A stretch of DNA of 64,000 nt, from NCBI GenBank assembly GCA_947482825.1, contig CANKMT010000004.1, positions 1 to 64,000 of the forward strand. The letters are read 5' to 3'. The DNA comes from Betaproteobacteria bacterium (GTDB lineage Bacteria; Pseudomonadota; Gammaproteobacteria; Burkholderiales; SG8-39). The notes under the pieces were generated by a model, which had not been told where the DNA came from, searched no databases, and saw only the letters and a list, made by a program, of their open reading frames with translations. Position numbers and translations under genes: made by a program. The stretch's first letter is position 1. Every line of letters starts with the position of its first letter. This document shows positions 55,878 to 64,000 of the stretch, piece after piece.

Positions 55878-58264
55878 CCGCGCGCGACGAATTGCCGGTC
55901 AAGGATTCGAAGACGCGGACCCAGTCCGGCTACATCGGCAAGTCCGAGCCGCGCGCCAATGCCAAGCGCCTGCTGCAGGGGCGCGGGTCGTTCATCGACG
56001 ACTTGCGTTTTCCGCGCCTGGCGCACGTGGCTTTCCTGCGCAGCCCGCATGCGCACGCGAAGATCAAGAGCATGGATTTTTCCAAGGCCCGCGCCGCGCC
56101 CGGAGTGATCGGCGTCTTCGACGGCCGCGCCGTGGCCGAATATTGCTCGCCGTGGATCGGCGTGCTCGGCCACCTCAAGGGCATCAAGTCGCCGCCGCAG
56201 TACCCGCTGGCGATCGAGCGCGCCTGCTGGCAGGGCGAAGCGGTCGCCGCCGTAGTCGCGGAAACACGCGCACAGGCAGAGGACGCAGTCGAGCTGGTTG
56301 CCGCCGAATGGGATCCGCTGCCCGCGGTGATCGACATGCACGAGTCCCTTTCGGGCAAGGTCGTGATCCACCCGGAATTCGAAGACAACATCTGCTTCTC
56401 TCGCCAGATCGACAATGGCGAGGTCGATGCCGCGTTCAAGAATGCCGATGTGGTGGTCGAAGAAAGCTACAGCTTCGGGCGCCACACCGGCGTGTGCCTC
56501 GAAGGCCGCGCGATCCTTGCGGACTACAACGCGGGCGAACACATGCTCACGGTGCACCACGCCACGCAGGCGCCGCACATGATGCAGGACATCTTCTCCA
56601 AGCACCTCAACCTTCCCGAGGCGAACGTCCGCGTGATCTGCCGCGACATCGGCGGCGCCTACGGCATCAAGGTGCACGTGTACCCGGACGAGATGTGCAC
56701 CGCGGCGCTGTCGATCATGCTGCGGCGGCCGGTCAAGTTCGTGGCTGACCGGCTCGAATCGTTCCTGTCGGACATTCATGCTCGGGAACACAAGGTCACG
56801 GTGCGGCTCGCGGCGACCAAGGACGGCGAGATCCTCGCGTTCGACCTCGACGACCTGACCGCGATCGGGCCGTACTCGGTGTATCCGCGGACCAGCGGTA
56901 TCGAGGGCAACCAGGTGGTGAACCTCACCGGCGGGCCTTACAAGCACAAGCACTACCGCGCGAGCCTCAACGTTGTGTTCACGAACAAGAACGTAACTTG
57001 CCAGTACCGTGCGGTTGGGCACCCGATCGCGGTCGCGCTCACGGAGGGCATCGTCGACTTGGCCGCGCAGAAACTCGGCATGGATCCGGCGGAATTCAGG
57101 CGCCGGAACATGATCCCCGACGACGCCTACCCTTACACAGGCGCGGCGGGCATGAAATACGAAGTGCTCACGCACCACCAGTGCCTCGACAAGCTGCTTT
57201 CGCTCATGGACTACAAGGGGCTGCGCGCCGAGCAGGCGGAGCTACGCAAGAAGGGCGTCTATCGAGGCATCGGCCTCGCGGCGATGATCGAGGTGACCAA
57301 TCCTTCACCGGCTTTCTATGGTGTTGGCGGCGCGCGCATCTCCGCGCAAGACGGCGCGACCCTGCGCCTGGAGCCCACCGGGATGCTGACGGTGCTCTCG
57401 AGCGTGACGGAACAAGGGCAAGGCACCGAAGGAATCTTTGCGCAGATCGCGGCCACCGTGGTCGGCGTCACGATGGACAAGGTCAAGGTCATCACCGGCG
57501 ACACCAGCACCACGCCCTACGGCGGCGGCACCTGGGCCTCGCGCGGCGCGGGGATCGGCGGCGAGGCCGTGCTGCAGGCCGGCAAGGCGCTGCGTTCGAA
57601 CATCCTCGACATCGCCGCGGCGATCCTGAATGTGGACAAGGCAGATCTGGATATCTTCAGCAACGAGGTCATCGACCTTGCAAGCGGCGAATCGAAGCTG
57701 CCGCTGGCCGAACTGGGGCGCGTCGCCTATTTCCGGCCGGACACGCTGCCGATGAAATTCCAGTCCGAACTGATGGTCACCCGCCACTACACGCCGCGCG
57801 AGTACGGCTTCACCTTTACCAACGGGATCCAGGCTTCGCTGGTCGAAGTCGATGTGGAGACCGGGTTCGTCAAGCTGCTGAAGCACTGGTGCGTCGAGGA
57901 TTGCGGAACCGTGATCAACCCGCTGCTGGTCGACGAGCAGATCCGCGGCGGTGTGGTGCAAGGCATCGGCGCGGCGCTTTTCGAGGAGTGCCACTATTCC
58001 GAAGACGGCCAGCTGCAGAACGCCACGATGGCCGACTACCTCGTGCCGATGTCCGGCGAGATGCCGGACATCGTCTGCGGGCACGTGGAGTCGAAGACGC
58101 GCACATCCGAATTGGGCGCGAAAGGGGTTGGCGAGGCGGGCACGGCTGGTGCGCCGGGGGCGGTCATGAACGCGATCAACGACGCACTTTCGTCCTTAGG
58201 CGCGCGGGTGACGACGATGCCGTTTACGCCCGAGCGGGTCCTCGACGCATTGGGTAAGAAATAG
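55874..58264 (+). CDS. Molybdenum hydroxylase molybdopterin-binding large subunit (XdhA/CoxL-like)
   Basis: GRGSFIDDLRFPRLAHVAFLRSPHAHAKI; GGAYGIKVHVYPDEM; GVGEAGTAGAPGAVMNAINDAL; ATGA overlap. Confidence 0.93.
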   Translation: MTARDELPVKDSKTRTQSGYIGKSEPRANAKRLLQGRGSFIDDLRFPRLAHVAFLRSPHAHAKIKSMDFSKARAAPGVIGVFDGRAVAEYCSPWIGVLGHLKGIKSPPQYPLAIERACWQGEAVAAVVAETRAQAEDAVELVAAEWDPLPAVIDMHESLSGKVVIHPEFEDNICFSRQIDNGEVDAAFKNADVVVEESYSFGRHTGVCLEGRAILADYNAGEHMLTVHHATQAPHMMQDIFSKHLNLPEANVRVICRDIGGAYGIKVHVYPDEMCTAALSIMLRRPVKFVADRLESFLSDIHAREHKVTVRLAATKDGEILAFDLDDLTAIGPYSVYPRTSGIEGNQVVNLTGGPYKHKHYRASLNVVFTNKNVTCQYRAVGHPIAVALTEGIVDLAAQKLGMDPAEFRRRNMIPDDAYPYTGAAGMKYEVLTHHQCLDKLLSLMDYKGLRAEQAELRKKGVYRGIGLAAMIEVTNPSPAFYGVGGARISAQDGATLRLEPTGMLTVLSSVTEQGQGTEGIFAQIAATVVGVTMDKVKVITGDTSTTPYGGGTWASRGAGIGGEAVLQAGKALRSNILDIAAAILNVDKADLDIFSNEVIDLASGESKLPLAELGRVAYFRPDTLPMKFQSELMVTRHYTPREYGFTFTNGIQASLVEVDVETGFVKLLKHWCVEDCGTVINPLLVDEQIRGGVVQGIGAALFEECHYSEDGQLQNATMADYLVPMSGEMPDIVCGHVESKTRTSELGAKGVGEAGTAGAPGAVMNAINDALSSLGARVTTMPFTPERVLDALGKK

Positions 58265-58672
58265 TCAAGGCACCACCGCGAGCGCGCTCCCGATGTCCGT
58301 CTGGGCAAAGTCGCCGCCCTTGTACAGCAGCGGCAGACCGCGCACTTTCGCGAGCGCGTAGCTGAACAGATCGCCGAAGTTCAGTCCGGCCTGGTGCCCA
58401 CTGCCCCTCCCAAAAGCCACGAATGCCGCGTAGGCCGCATCCATCTCAGCCTGGCCTGGCGCGACCGTTTCGAACATCGGCAACCGAAGCAAGTCGTCCA
58501 GGAGAATCACCGCACGCTGCCCGCGCCGTCCGTGCACGACCATGCGGGTCTCCACGACACAAACAGTACTGATGAGCGACTTGCCCGCAATCTGGATGGC
58601 TCGCAAAAACGCCTCGCGCTCGGGCTCCGCAAACGCAATCGCGACGAGGGCGGAGGTGTCCACTACGATCAT
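58265..58672 (-). CDS. VapC-like PIN-domain toxin 1
   Basis: MIVVDTSALVAIAFAEPE...LNFGDLFSYALAKVRGLPLLYKGGDFAQTDI. Confidence 0.92.
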   Translation of the reverse strand: MIVVDTSALVAIAFAEPEREAFLRAIQIAGKSLISTVCVVETRMVVHGRRGQRAVILLDDLLRLPMFETVAPGQAEMDAAYAAFVAFGRGSGHQAGLNFGDLFSYALAKVRGLPLLYKGGDFAQTDIGSALAVVP

Positions 58673-58911
58673 TTCGGCAGGCCGTGCTCGTCCCACTCCA
58701 GCGGCTCGAAAGCGTCCACGCGCTCAGGAATGCGGTCGAGCTGCGCAAGCAGCGCCGCAATGCGTTCGGCCTTGTCGGAGGATCCGGTCGTTTCATTGAT
58801 AAGCCGGTCCACCGCGCGTTCGACTACCGCGGTCTTGCTCAGGCCGGTGGCCTTGGCCAACTGTTCGACTTTGCTGACTACGACGGGATTGGCGATTTGG
58901 AGCGCCATCAC
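58669..58911 (-). CDS. VapB-like antitoxin 1
   Basis: MALQIANPVVVSKVEQLAKATGLSKTAVVERAVDRLI; 4-nt overlap with toxin. Confidence 0.9.
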   Translation of the reverse strand: MMALQIANPVVVSKVEQLAKATGLSKTAVVERAVDRLINETTGSSDKAERIAALLAQLDRIPERVDAFEPLEWDEHGLPK

Positions 58912-58925
58912 GGCACCTCTGGATC

Positions 58926-58941
58926 ATGATATCAATATCAT
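58926..58941. promoter_or_regulatory. Operator candidate for TA module 1
   Basis: ATGATAT-CA-ATATCAT. Confidence 0.55.
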
Positions 58942-58971
58942 CAATATACATTATTCGGGATGCGACGCCCT

Positions 58972-58996
58972 ATATTACACAAGCTTCGTGTTATAT
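58972..58996. promoter_or_regulatory. Operator candidate for TA module 2
   Basis: ATATTACAC-N7-GTGTTATAT (8/9 paired). Confidence 0.5.
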
Positions 58997-59027
58997 ATGA
59001 CTCCTTGCCTGCCTTGAAGCCCACTCG

Positions 59028-59270
59028 ATGAAAAACGTCACGATCAGTCTCGACGAGGAAACCGCCGCTTGGGCGCGAGTCTATGCCGCGAAAAAAAACG
59101 TCAGCCTTTCGCGCTACGTAGGCGAATTGCTGCACGAGCGCATGCGCGAGTCGCGCGAATACGAGGAATCGATGCGTCGCTTCCTCGCGCAAAAGCCGGT
59201 GAAACTGGAAAAGCCCGGCGGGCGCTACCCCACGCGGGACGAGACCCATGACCGCACTCGTCTTCGTTGA
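59028..59270 (+). CDS. Ribbon-helix-helix antitoxin 2
   Basis: MKNVTISLDEETAAWARVYAAKKNVSLSRYVGELLHERM; overlaps downstream PIN gene. Confidence 0.88.
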   Translation: MKNVTISLDEETAAWARVYAAKKNVSLSRYVGELLHERMRESREYEESMRRFLAQKPVKLEKPGGRYPTRDETHDRTRLR

Positions 59271-59751
59271 CACCAACGTCCTGCTCTACGCCCAAGACGA
59301 ATCCGAGCCCGCCAAGCGCCCGCGAGCGCGGGAATGGCTCGAATACCTTTGGCGCGAGCGGCGGGGCCGGATGAGCATGCAGGTGTTGTCCGAGTACTAC
59401 GTCAACCTGAAACGCATGGCCGGGTCGCGACTCACGACTCAAGAAGCCTGGGAGAGCGCGTCGAACTACTTTGCATGGAAGCCGCTCCAGGCAGACGAGG
59501 CGCTGCTGCGCCGCGCCCGGGAAATCGAGCAGCGCTATCTCATCAACTGGTGGGATTGCATGGTGGTCGGAGCCGCGCAGGCGCAGGACTGCGATCTGCT
59601 GCTGACCGAAGACCTGCAGGACGGTGCGATTTTCGGAAGCGTCACGGTGAGAAGCCCGTTTACGCTCTCCGTGGAAGACCGCACCGAGGCCTATACGGCG
59701 CGGCCGGTTCCCGCATCCCGCCATAAGTCGCGGGGCCGGCCCAAGCGCTGA
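59248..59751 (+). CDS. VapC-like PIN-domain toxin 2
   Basis: ALVFVDTNVLLYAQDESEPAKRPRAREWL...INWWDCMVVGAAQAQDCDLLLTEDLQDG. Confidence 0.92.
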   Translation: MTALVFVDTNVLLYAQDESEPAKRPRAREWLEYLWRERRGRMSMQVLSEYYVNLKRMAGSRLTTQEAWESASNYFAWKPLQADEALLRRAREIEQRYLINWWDCMVVGAAQAQDCDLLLTEDLQDGAIFGSVTVRSPFTLSVEDRTEAYTARPVPASRHKSRGRPKR

Positions 59752-59802
59752 AGCAATCCCCCGCCCTCAGGCCGTGGGTCTCTTTCAGCTTCGTCGGAAT
59801 TT

Positions 59803-60237
59803 TCACGCCGGGATCCGAACGTCCCCGGGAATGGTTGGGAAACCCGCCGTGCGAAAATGCACGTCGAAAGCGAAGGCGTGGCGGATCCTGGCCTGCCGCA
59901 TGAGAGCGAAACTCGTTGCGTCCACGAAACTGAAGGCGTGTTCGGAGTACTGCTCGAGAATCCCATAGGCTTGCTGCTCCAGATGCTCGGTCACGTACAC
60001 GCGCTCGAGCTTCTTGCTGTGCGCCAGGGTGTCGAGAAACCGTTTCGCCTCCCGGTAACCCTTGGTAATACGCAGAAGCGTGTAGGTTTCTCCGATCACG
60101 AGGTTGGAAGTCACCAGCGATCGGCAGCGCTCCAGAATCACGGGAAACACTCGACGCGCCGCAGCGTGATGCGCATCGTCGCCGACTTGAATCGCAAACC
60201 ATGCGCCGGTGTCGATAAACACCCGGCCGAGATTCAC
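59803..60237 (-). CDS. VapC-like PIN-domain toxin 3
   Basis: VFIDTGAWFAIQVGDDAHHAAARRVF...FSFVDATSFALMRQARIRHAFAFDVHF. Confidence 0.92.
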   Translation of the reverse strand: MNLGRVFIDTGAWFAIQVGDDAHHAAARRVFPVILERCRSLVTSNLVIGETYTLLRITKGYREAKRFLDTLAHSKKLERVYVTEHLEQQAYGILEQYSEHAFSFVDATSFALMRQARIRHAFAFDVHFRTAGFPTIPGDVRIPA

Positions 60238-60482
60238 CGGCCGCGATTCCGCTTGGCTTCTCCGAGATGGGAATCGTGACGCCGCGAGACGTCCTTGCGA
60301 CCGATCCGGCCTGCCTGACCAACGAGTTCGAGCAGGGGGTCGCCATTGCCCGCCTCCCGGCGTTGCAGAACCGACTCGACTCCCTCGCGGACCAGTGTGG
60401 ACTTCGACACTCCCAGCCGGCGCGCCAAGGCCTCCAGACGCCGGTCCTGCTCCTCGCTTAAAAGTATCTGCACGCGGGTCAC
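60234..60482 (-). CDS. Ribbon-helix-helix (CopG-like) antitoxin 3
   Basis: VTRVQILLSEEQDRRLEALARRLGVSKSTLVREGVESVL; GTG start likely; 4-nt overlap with toxin. Confidence 0.85.
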   Translation of the reverse strand: MTRVQILLSEEQDRRLEALARRLGVSKSTLVREGVESVLQRREAGNGDPLLELVGQAGRIGRKDVSRRHDSHLGEAKRNRGR

Positions 60483-60503
60483 GATCGTCTTGCTCCGTCT
60501 TCT

Positions 60504-60534
60504 GGTGTGTAAGGGGATTCCAACGTTACGCACC
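60504..60534. promoter_or_regulatory. Operator candidate for TA module 3
   Basis: GGTGTGTAA-N13-TTACGCACC (8/9 paired). Confidence 0.5.
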
Positions 60535-60586
60535 GGGTCCGGAGCGTCAAGAACATCGGCCGGTACCACCAATGGCCTTGCGCATT

Positions 60587-61321
60587 TCAGGCCGTTCCGA
60601 GATAGTAGTTCTTCACAAGGTCGTTGGTTTCGAGGTCCATCACGGACTTGCCTTCGAACACGATCTCACCGTGCACAATGATGTAGCCGCGATCCGCGAT
60701 CCGGATCGCCTGGTGGAAATTCTGCTCCGCCATCAGCACGGTGAGCCCGTGGGTCTCTTTCAGTTGCTTGATCATGGTCACTGTGTTCGAGACGAGCAGC
60801 GGCGACAGCCCGACCGAAGGCTCGTCCACCAGCAGGAGCTTCGGCGAAGACATCAAAGCCCGCGCGATGGCGAGCATCTGCTGCTGGCCGCCCGACATCG
60901 AGCCGGCGAGCTGCTTGCGGCGCTCCCTCAGCACATCGAAAGTCTCGTAGCAAAGGGCGAGGTTCTTGTCGATGTCCTTGCGCGCCGCGGGCCGGAAGGC
61001 GCCAAGGAGCAGGTTCTCCTCGACCGTGAGCTTGGGGAAGAGCCGCCGGCCCTCCGGGACCAGCGCGACGCCAAGGCCCACGATTTCCTCCGTGGAAAGC
61101 TTCGTGAGGTCGTGCCTTGCGCCGTTCATGGTCAGCACGATCTCGCCCTTGGTCGGCCGCACGATGCCCATCACGCATTTCATCAGCGTGCTCTTGCCGT
61201 TGCCGTTGGTGCCCAGCAACGCCACTGTTTCGCCTTCGCGGATGCCAACGGAAACGCCCTGCAAGGCGCGCACTGCGCCGTAGCCGGCATCCACCCCGCG
61301 GAGGTCGAGTTCAAGCGCCAA
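60587..61321 (-). CDS. livF: Branched-chain amino-acid-type ABC transporter ATP-binding protein
   Basis: LLGTNGNGKSTLMKCVMGI; GSMSGGQQQMLAIARALMSSPKLLLVDEPSVGLSPLLV; probable TTG start. Confidence 0.93.
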   Translation of the reverse strand: MALELDLRGVDAGYGAVRALQGVSVGIREGETVALLGTNGNGKSTLMKCVMGIVRPTKGEIVLTMNGARHDLTKLSTEEIVGLGVALVPEGRRLFPKLTVEENLLLGAFRPAARKDIDKNLALCYETFDVLRERRKQLAGSMSGGQQQMLAIARALMSSPKLLLVDEPSVGLSPLLVSNTVTMIKQLKETHGLTVLMAEQNFHQAIRIADRGYIIVHGEIVFEGKSVMDLETNDLVKNYYLGTA

Positions 61322-62063
61322 GGTAGGCTCGCTGCACGTCGGGGTTCTCGACGATCGACTCGGGCGTGCCTTCGCAAATGATGCGACCGGCATCGAGACA
61401 GATGAGGCGCTGCGAAAATTTCATCACCGCCTGCATGATGTGCTCGATCATGATGATCGAGATGCCCGTGGCATTGAGCTTGAAAAGGATCTCGAGCACT
61501 TCGCTGATCTCGTTGGACGACAGCCCGGCCATGGCCTCGTCCGAGATCAAGAGGCGAGGACGCGCCGCCATCGCGCGGGCCAGTTCCATCTTGCGCAACT
61601 CCACCTGCGAGAGGCGATTCGAGCGCGTATCGGCCTTGTCAGCCAGGCCCATGCCCTTGAGGATCTCCATGGCTTCGCCGCGGGTGTCGGCCAGGTGGAG
61701 CGACCCGCTGTGCGCAACGTACTCCAGCGGCACGACCAGGTTCTCCAGCACCGACATGCTGCCGAAAGGCCGCGGGATCTGGAAGCTGCGCGCGATGCCG
61801 CGCCGCGTGCGCAGGTAGGCCGGCAGCCGGGAAATTTCCTCGCCGTCGAAACGGATACTGCCGCCGTCGTTCGTCAGCGCGCCCGAGATGCAGTTGATCA
61901 GCGTGGTCTTACCCGAGCCGTTGGGTCCGATGAGGCCGAAGCGTTCGCCCTTGCCGACGTCGATGCTCACGCCGTCCAGCGCCGTGAAGCCGCCGAAATG
62001 CTTGGACACGCCGTTGATTTCCAGGAGGGCGTTCGTTGGCGGGCTTGAATCCGCGGGCTTCAC
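61311..62063 (-). CDS. livG: Branched-chain amino-acid-type ABC transporter ATP-binding protein
   Basis: LIGPNGSGKTTLINCISGAL; LSQVELRKMELARAMAARPRLLISDEAMAGLSSNE; GTG start. Confidence 0.92.
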   Translation of the reverse strand: MKPADSSPPTNALLEINGVSKHFGGFTALDGVSIDVGKGERFGLIGPNGSGKTTLINCISGALTNDGGSIRFDGEEISRLPAYLRTRRGIARSFQIPRPFGSMSVLENLVVPLEYVAHSGSLHLADTRGEAMEILKGMGLADKADTRSNRLSQVELRKMELARAMAARPRLLISDEAMAGLSSNEISEVLEILFKLNATGISIIMIEHIMQAVMKFSQRLICLDAGRIICEGTPESIVENPDVQRAYLGA

Positions 62064-63001
62064 TCGTCGCCTTTCTTCAGCACGTAGCGGCGCCAGAGCC
62101 CCAGGACGCCCTCGGGCGCCGCGACTACGAACACAACGAGCATCACGCCAACCACCAGCACGTTCATCTCGGAAGAAATCGTCACCGTGACGATTTGTTG
62201 CACGCTGCCGAGCAGGATCGCGCCGATTACCGGTCCGATCCAGTGCGCGGTGCCGCCGATGATCGGCATCGCCAGCGCGTTGACCGCATAGTTGAGGCTG
62301 AACGCCGAGGACGGCTCGATGAACGAGAGGTACTGCGCGAACGGCGCGCCCGCCGCGCCCATGAGCGCGCCGGAAACGGTAGCCGCAGCAAGCTTCAGCT
62401 TCAGCGTGGGCACGCCCGAGCACTCGGCGGCGCCTTCGTTGTCGCGGATCGCGCGCAGGCCGCGCCCGATCCAGCCAGTCTGGATATAGCGCGCGATGGC
62501 CACTGCGATGAGCACGATGCCGGTCATCACGAAAAACAGCCACTGTGTGTAATTCGTGAAGTGCAACGGTATCTCGGTCGGGCGCAGGATCGGCAGGCCC
62601 TTGGCGCCGCCGACATACGTCCAGTTCATCACCACGGTCTCGAGGATGATCGTGATCGCGATCGTGGCGATCGAAAAGAAGATCCCCCGCAACCTGAGGG
62701 TCAACAGCCCCACGCCGAGGCCGAGCAGGCCCGCGGTCGCCGCACCGGCCAGGATTTGCAGGCCGAGGGGCAGCGCGACCGCCTTGTACAGCGCCACCGC
62801 GCTGTAGGCGCCCACGGCGAAAAACGCGCCAGTGCCGAAATTCACGTAGCCGGCGAACCCGCCGAGGATGTTCCAGGCCGTGGCGAGCACGATGAACTGG
62901 AGCACCACGAAGCCGGCGAAGTAAAAGTACTCGAGGCGCACGAACATCGGCGCGATGGCCGCGATCGCCAGCAACAGGAGCGCGCCGAGAAAAAATCTCA
63001 T
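62060..63001 (-). CDS. livM: Branched-chain amino-acid-type ABC transporter permease
   Basis: LATAWNILGGFAGYVNFGTGAFFAVGAYSAV; AIRDNEGAAECSGVPTLKLKL. Confidence 0.93.
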   Translation of the reverse strand: MRFFLGALLLLAIAAIAPMFVRLEYFYFAGFVVLQFIVLATAWNILGGFAGYVNFGTGAFFAVGAYSAVALYKAVALPLGLQILAGAATAGLLGLGVGLLTLRLRGIFFSIATIAITIILETVVMNWTYVGGAKGLPILRPTEIPLHFTNYTQWLFFVMTGIVLIAVAIARYIQTGWIGRGLRAIRDNEGAAECSGVPTLKLKLAAATVSGALMGAAGAPFAQYLSFIEPSSAFSLNYAVNALAMPIIGGTAHWIGPVIGAILLGSVQQIVTVTISSEMNVLVVGVMLVVFVVAAPEGVLGLWRRYVLKKGDE

Positions 63002-63020
63002 GGGGCCGGCACGGCGGACT

Positions 63021-63890
63021 TCATCGCCCGAACAGTCCCGCAGGGCGCACGCCCAGAACGACGAGCAGGATCCCGAAAGCCACCGCCGGCGCCCAGGCGG
63101 TGCCCACCGAAGAAAGCACCAGCGACTCGGCCACCCCCAGAATCAGGCCGGCCACCAGGGTGCCGCTCATGCTGCCCATGCCCGCGAGCACGACGACGCA
63201 GAACGTGCGGCCGATGTACAGGCGGTCGAGGTTCGGGTCGACCGGGCCGACGATGATCAGCAGGGCGCCAGCCAGCGCACAGGTCGCAGTGGCGATCCCG
63301 AAAGCCCATCGCTTGATCCGCACCGGATCGGCACCCATGAGGCGCAGCGCGCCCTCATCCTGCGCCACGGCCTTGATCGCCCGGCCGGTGAACGTTTTCG
63401 AAAGGTAGAGGGCAAGCGATGTCGTCAGCGCAAGCGCAACGCCGAACGCCACGATCATTCGCTTCGGGATGCGCACGTCGCCAATCTCCACGGCGGTGCC
63501 GATGTAGTCGGCTTCCACCATGCGCTGATCAACGCCGAACGCGAGGATCAGCCCCACCTGCACGATGAACGCGATGCCGAAGAAAAAGGCAATGCCGCGC
63601 ACGCCGAGGTCGGTGCCCCGGCGCTCGAAGGTCATGTAGTAGAACTGGTAGACCCCCAGGCCGAAAACGAAGAACATCGGCATGAGCAGGACGCCGGCGA
63701 CAAGCGGGTCCATTCCGTACCCGACCAAGGCATAAGTTGCGTACGCGCCGAGGACGAGGAAAGCAGGGTGCGCCACGTGCGGCACGTCGAGCAGCCCGAA
63801 TGAAATCGAGAGCCCGACGCTCACCGCGGCATAAAAGCACCCAAGAAGCAGCCCGGAAAGGACCGCCTCGAGAAGTAGCTGAACGTCCAG
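63021..63890 (-). CDS. livH: Branched-chain amino-acid-type ABC transporter permease (start uncertain)
   Basis: LGCFYAAVSVGLSISFGLLDVPHVAHPAFLVLGAYA; GRAIKAVAQDEGALRLMGAD; frame extends beyond the listed GTG to a possible CTG. Confidence 0.88.
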   Translation of the reverse strand: MDVQLLLEAVLSGLLLGCFYAAVSVGLSISFGLLDVPHVAHPAFLVLGAYATYALVGYGMDPLVAGVLLMPMFFVFGLGVYQFYYMTFERRGTDLGVRGIAFFFGIAFIVQVGLILAFGVDQRMVEADYIGTAVEIGDVRIPKRMIVAFGVALALTTSLALYLSKTFTGRAIKAVAQDEGALRLMGADPVRIKRWAFGIATATCALAGALLIIVGPVDPNLDRLYIGRTFCVVVLAGMGSMSGTLVAGLILGVAESLVLSSVGTAWAPAVAFGILLVVLGVRPAGLFGR

Positions 63891-63929
63891 GGTAGTAAGG
63901 GTCGTTGGAGCCCGCGGTTCCCTAGACCC

Positions 63930-64000
63930 TTAGTTGCGCGCCTTGTCGTAGGGCAGCAGGTCGCCGGACTTAAACGCCGCGGGGGCGATGATGATCTGCT
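63930..64000 (-). CDS. C-terminal fragment of a further CDS, probably the LivK-like substrate-binding protein
   Basis: Open frame QIIIAPAAFKSGDLLPYDKARN-stop at window edge, directly upstream of livH. Confidence 0.45.
   Translation of the reverse strand, partial: QIIIAPAAFKSGDLLPYDKARN

Noticed and set aside
59660-59830. AbrB-like peptide VKIPTKLKETHGLRAGD in an alternative frame between two vapC genes
   Set aside because: Suggestive of an AbrB/SpoVT remnant but has no supported start or full domain and overlaps coding sequence; too weak.
59772-60764. Exact 17-mer CCGTGGGTCTCTTTCAG at 59772-59788 and 60748-60764
   Set aside because: One copy is inside livF (LKETHG); no extended similarity; chance is plausible in 64 kb of biased sequence.
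1-64000. CRISPR arrays, rRNA, tRNA, IS elements or prophage genes
   Set aside because: No regularly spaced direct repeats, tRNA/rRNA-like sequence, transposase or phage-like ORFs were recognised on reading; a tRNAscan/Infernal run would be needed to exclude them fully.

Overview
High-GC 64 kb bacterial window, probably a betaproteobacterial (Burkholderiales-like) chromosome. It is dense with catabolic operons and solute uptake systems: at least 10 complete TctC/Bug-type solute-binding proteins but only one TctAB permease pair, a TRAP transporter, two nitrate/sulfonate/taurine-type ABC systems and a LivFGMHK cluster. Catabolic genes include Rieske oxygenases, TauD and PhyH dioxygenases, a TPP enzyme, two enolase-superfamily enzymes, two DHDPS-like aldolases and a three-subunit molybdenum hydroxylase. 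Toxin-antitoxin modules present are HigBA and three VapBC-type pairs. Most striking observations: (1) an apparently broken peroxiredoxin-like gene (51935-52417, minus) whose single in-frame UGA sits exactly at the catalytic Cys of FYRGHW[C]PYC and is followed by a bSECIS-like hairpin, so it is probably a selenoprotein; (2) two nested inverted repeats (about 70 bp at 11106-11175 and 67 bp at 52600-52666) sharing a TTGCGCGAACGCGCAA core and 21-bp outer stems that differ by mostly compensatory changes; (3) a TTG-initiated protein with a duplicated beta-rich N-terminal unit and a caspase/CHAT-like His...Cys region, coupled to a class II aldolase; (4) an Asp/Glu-racemase-like protein apparently lacking both catalytic cysteines; (5) a ~45 bp upstream element shared by the selenoprotein candidate and a distant TctC gene. 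All calls were made by eye from sequence and the ORF track; no searches were run.
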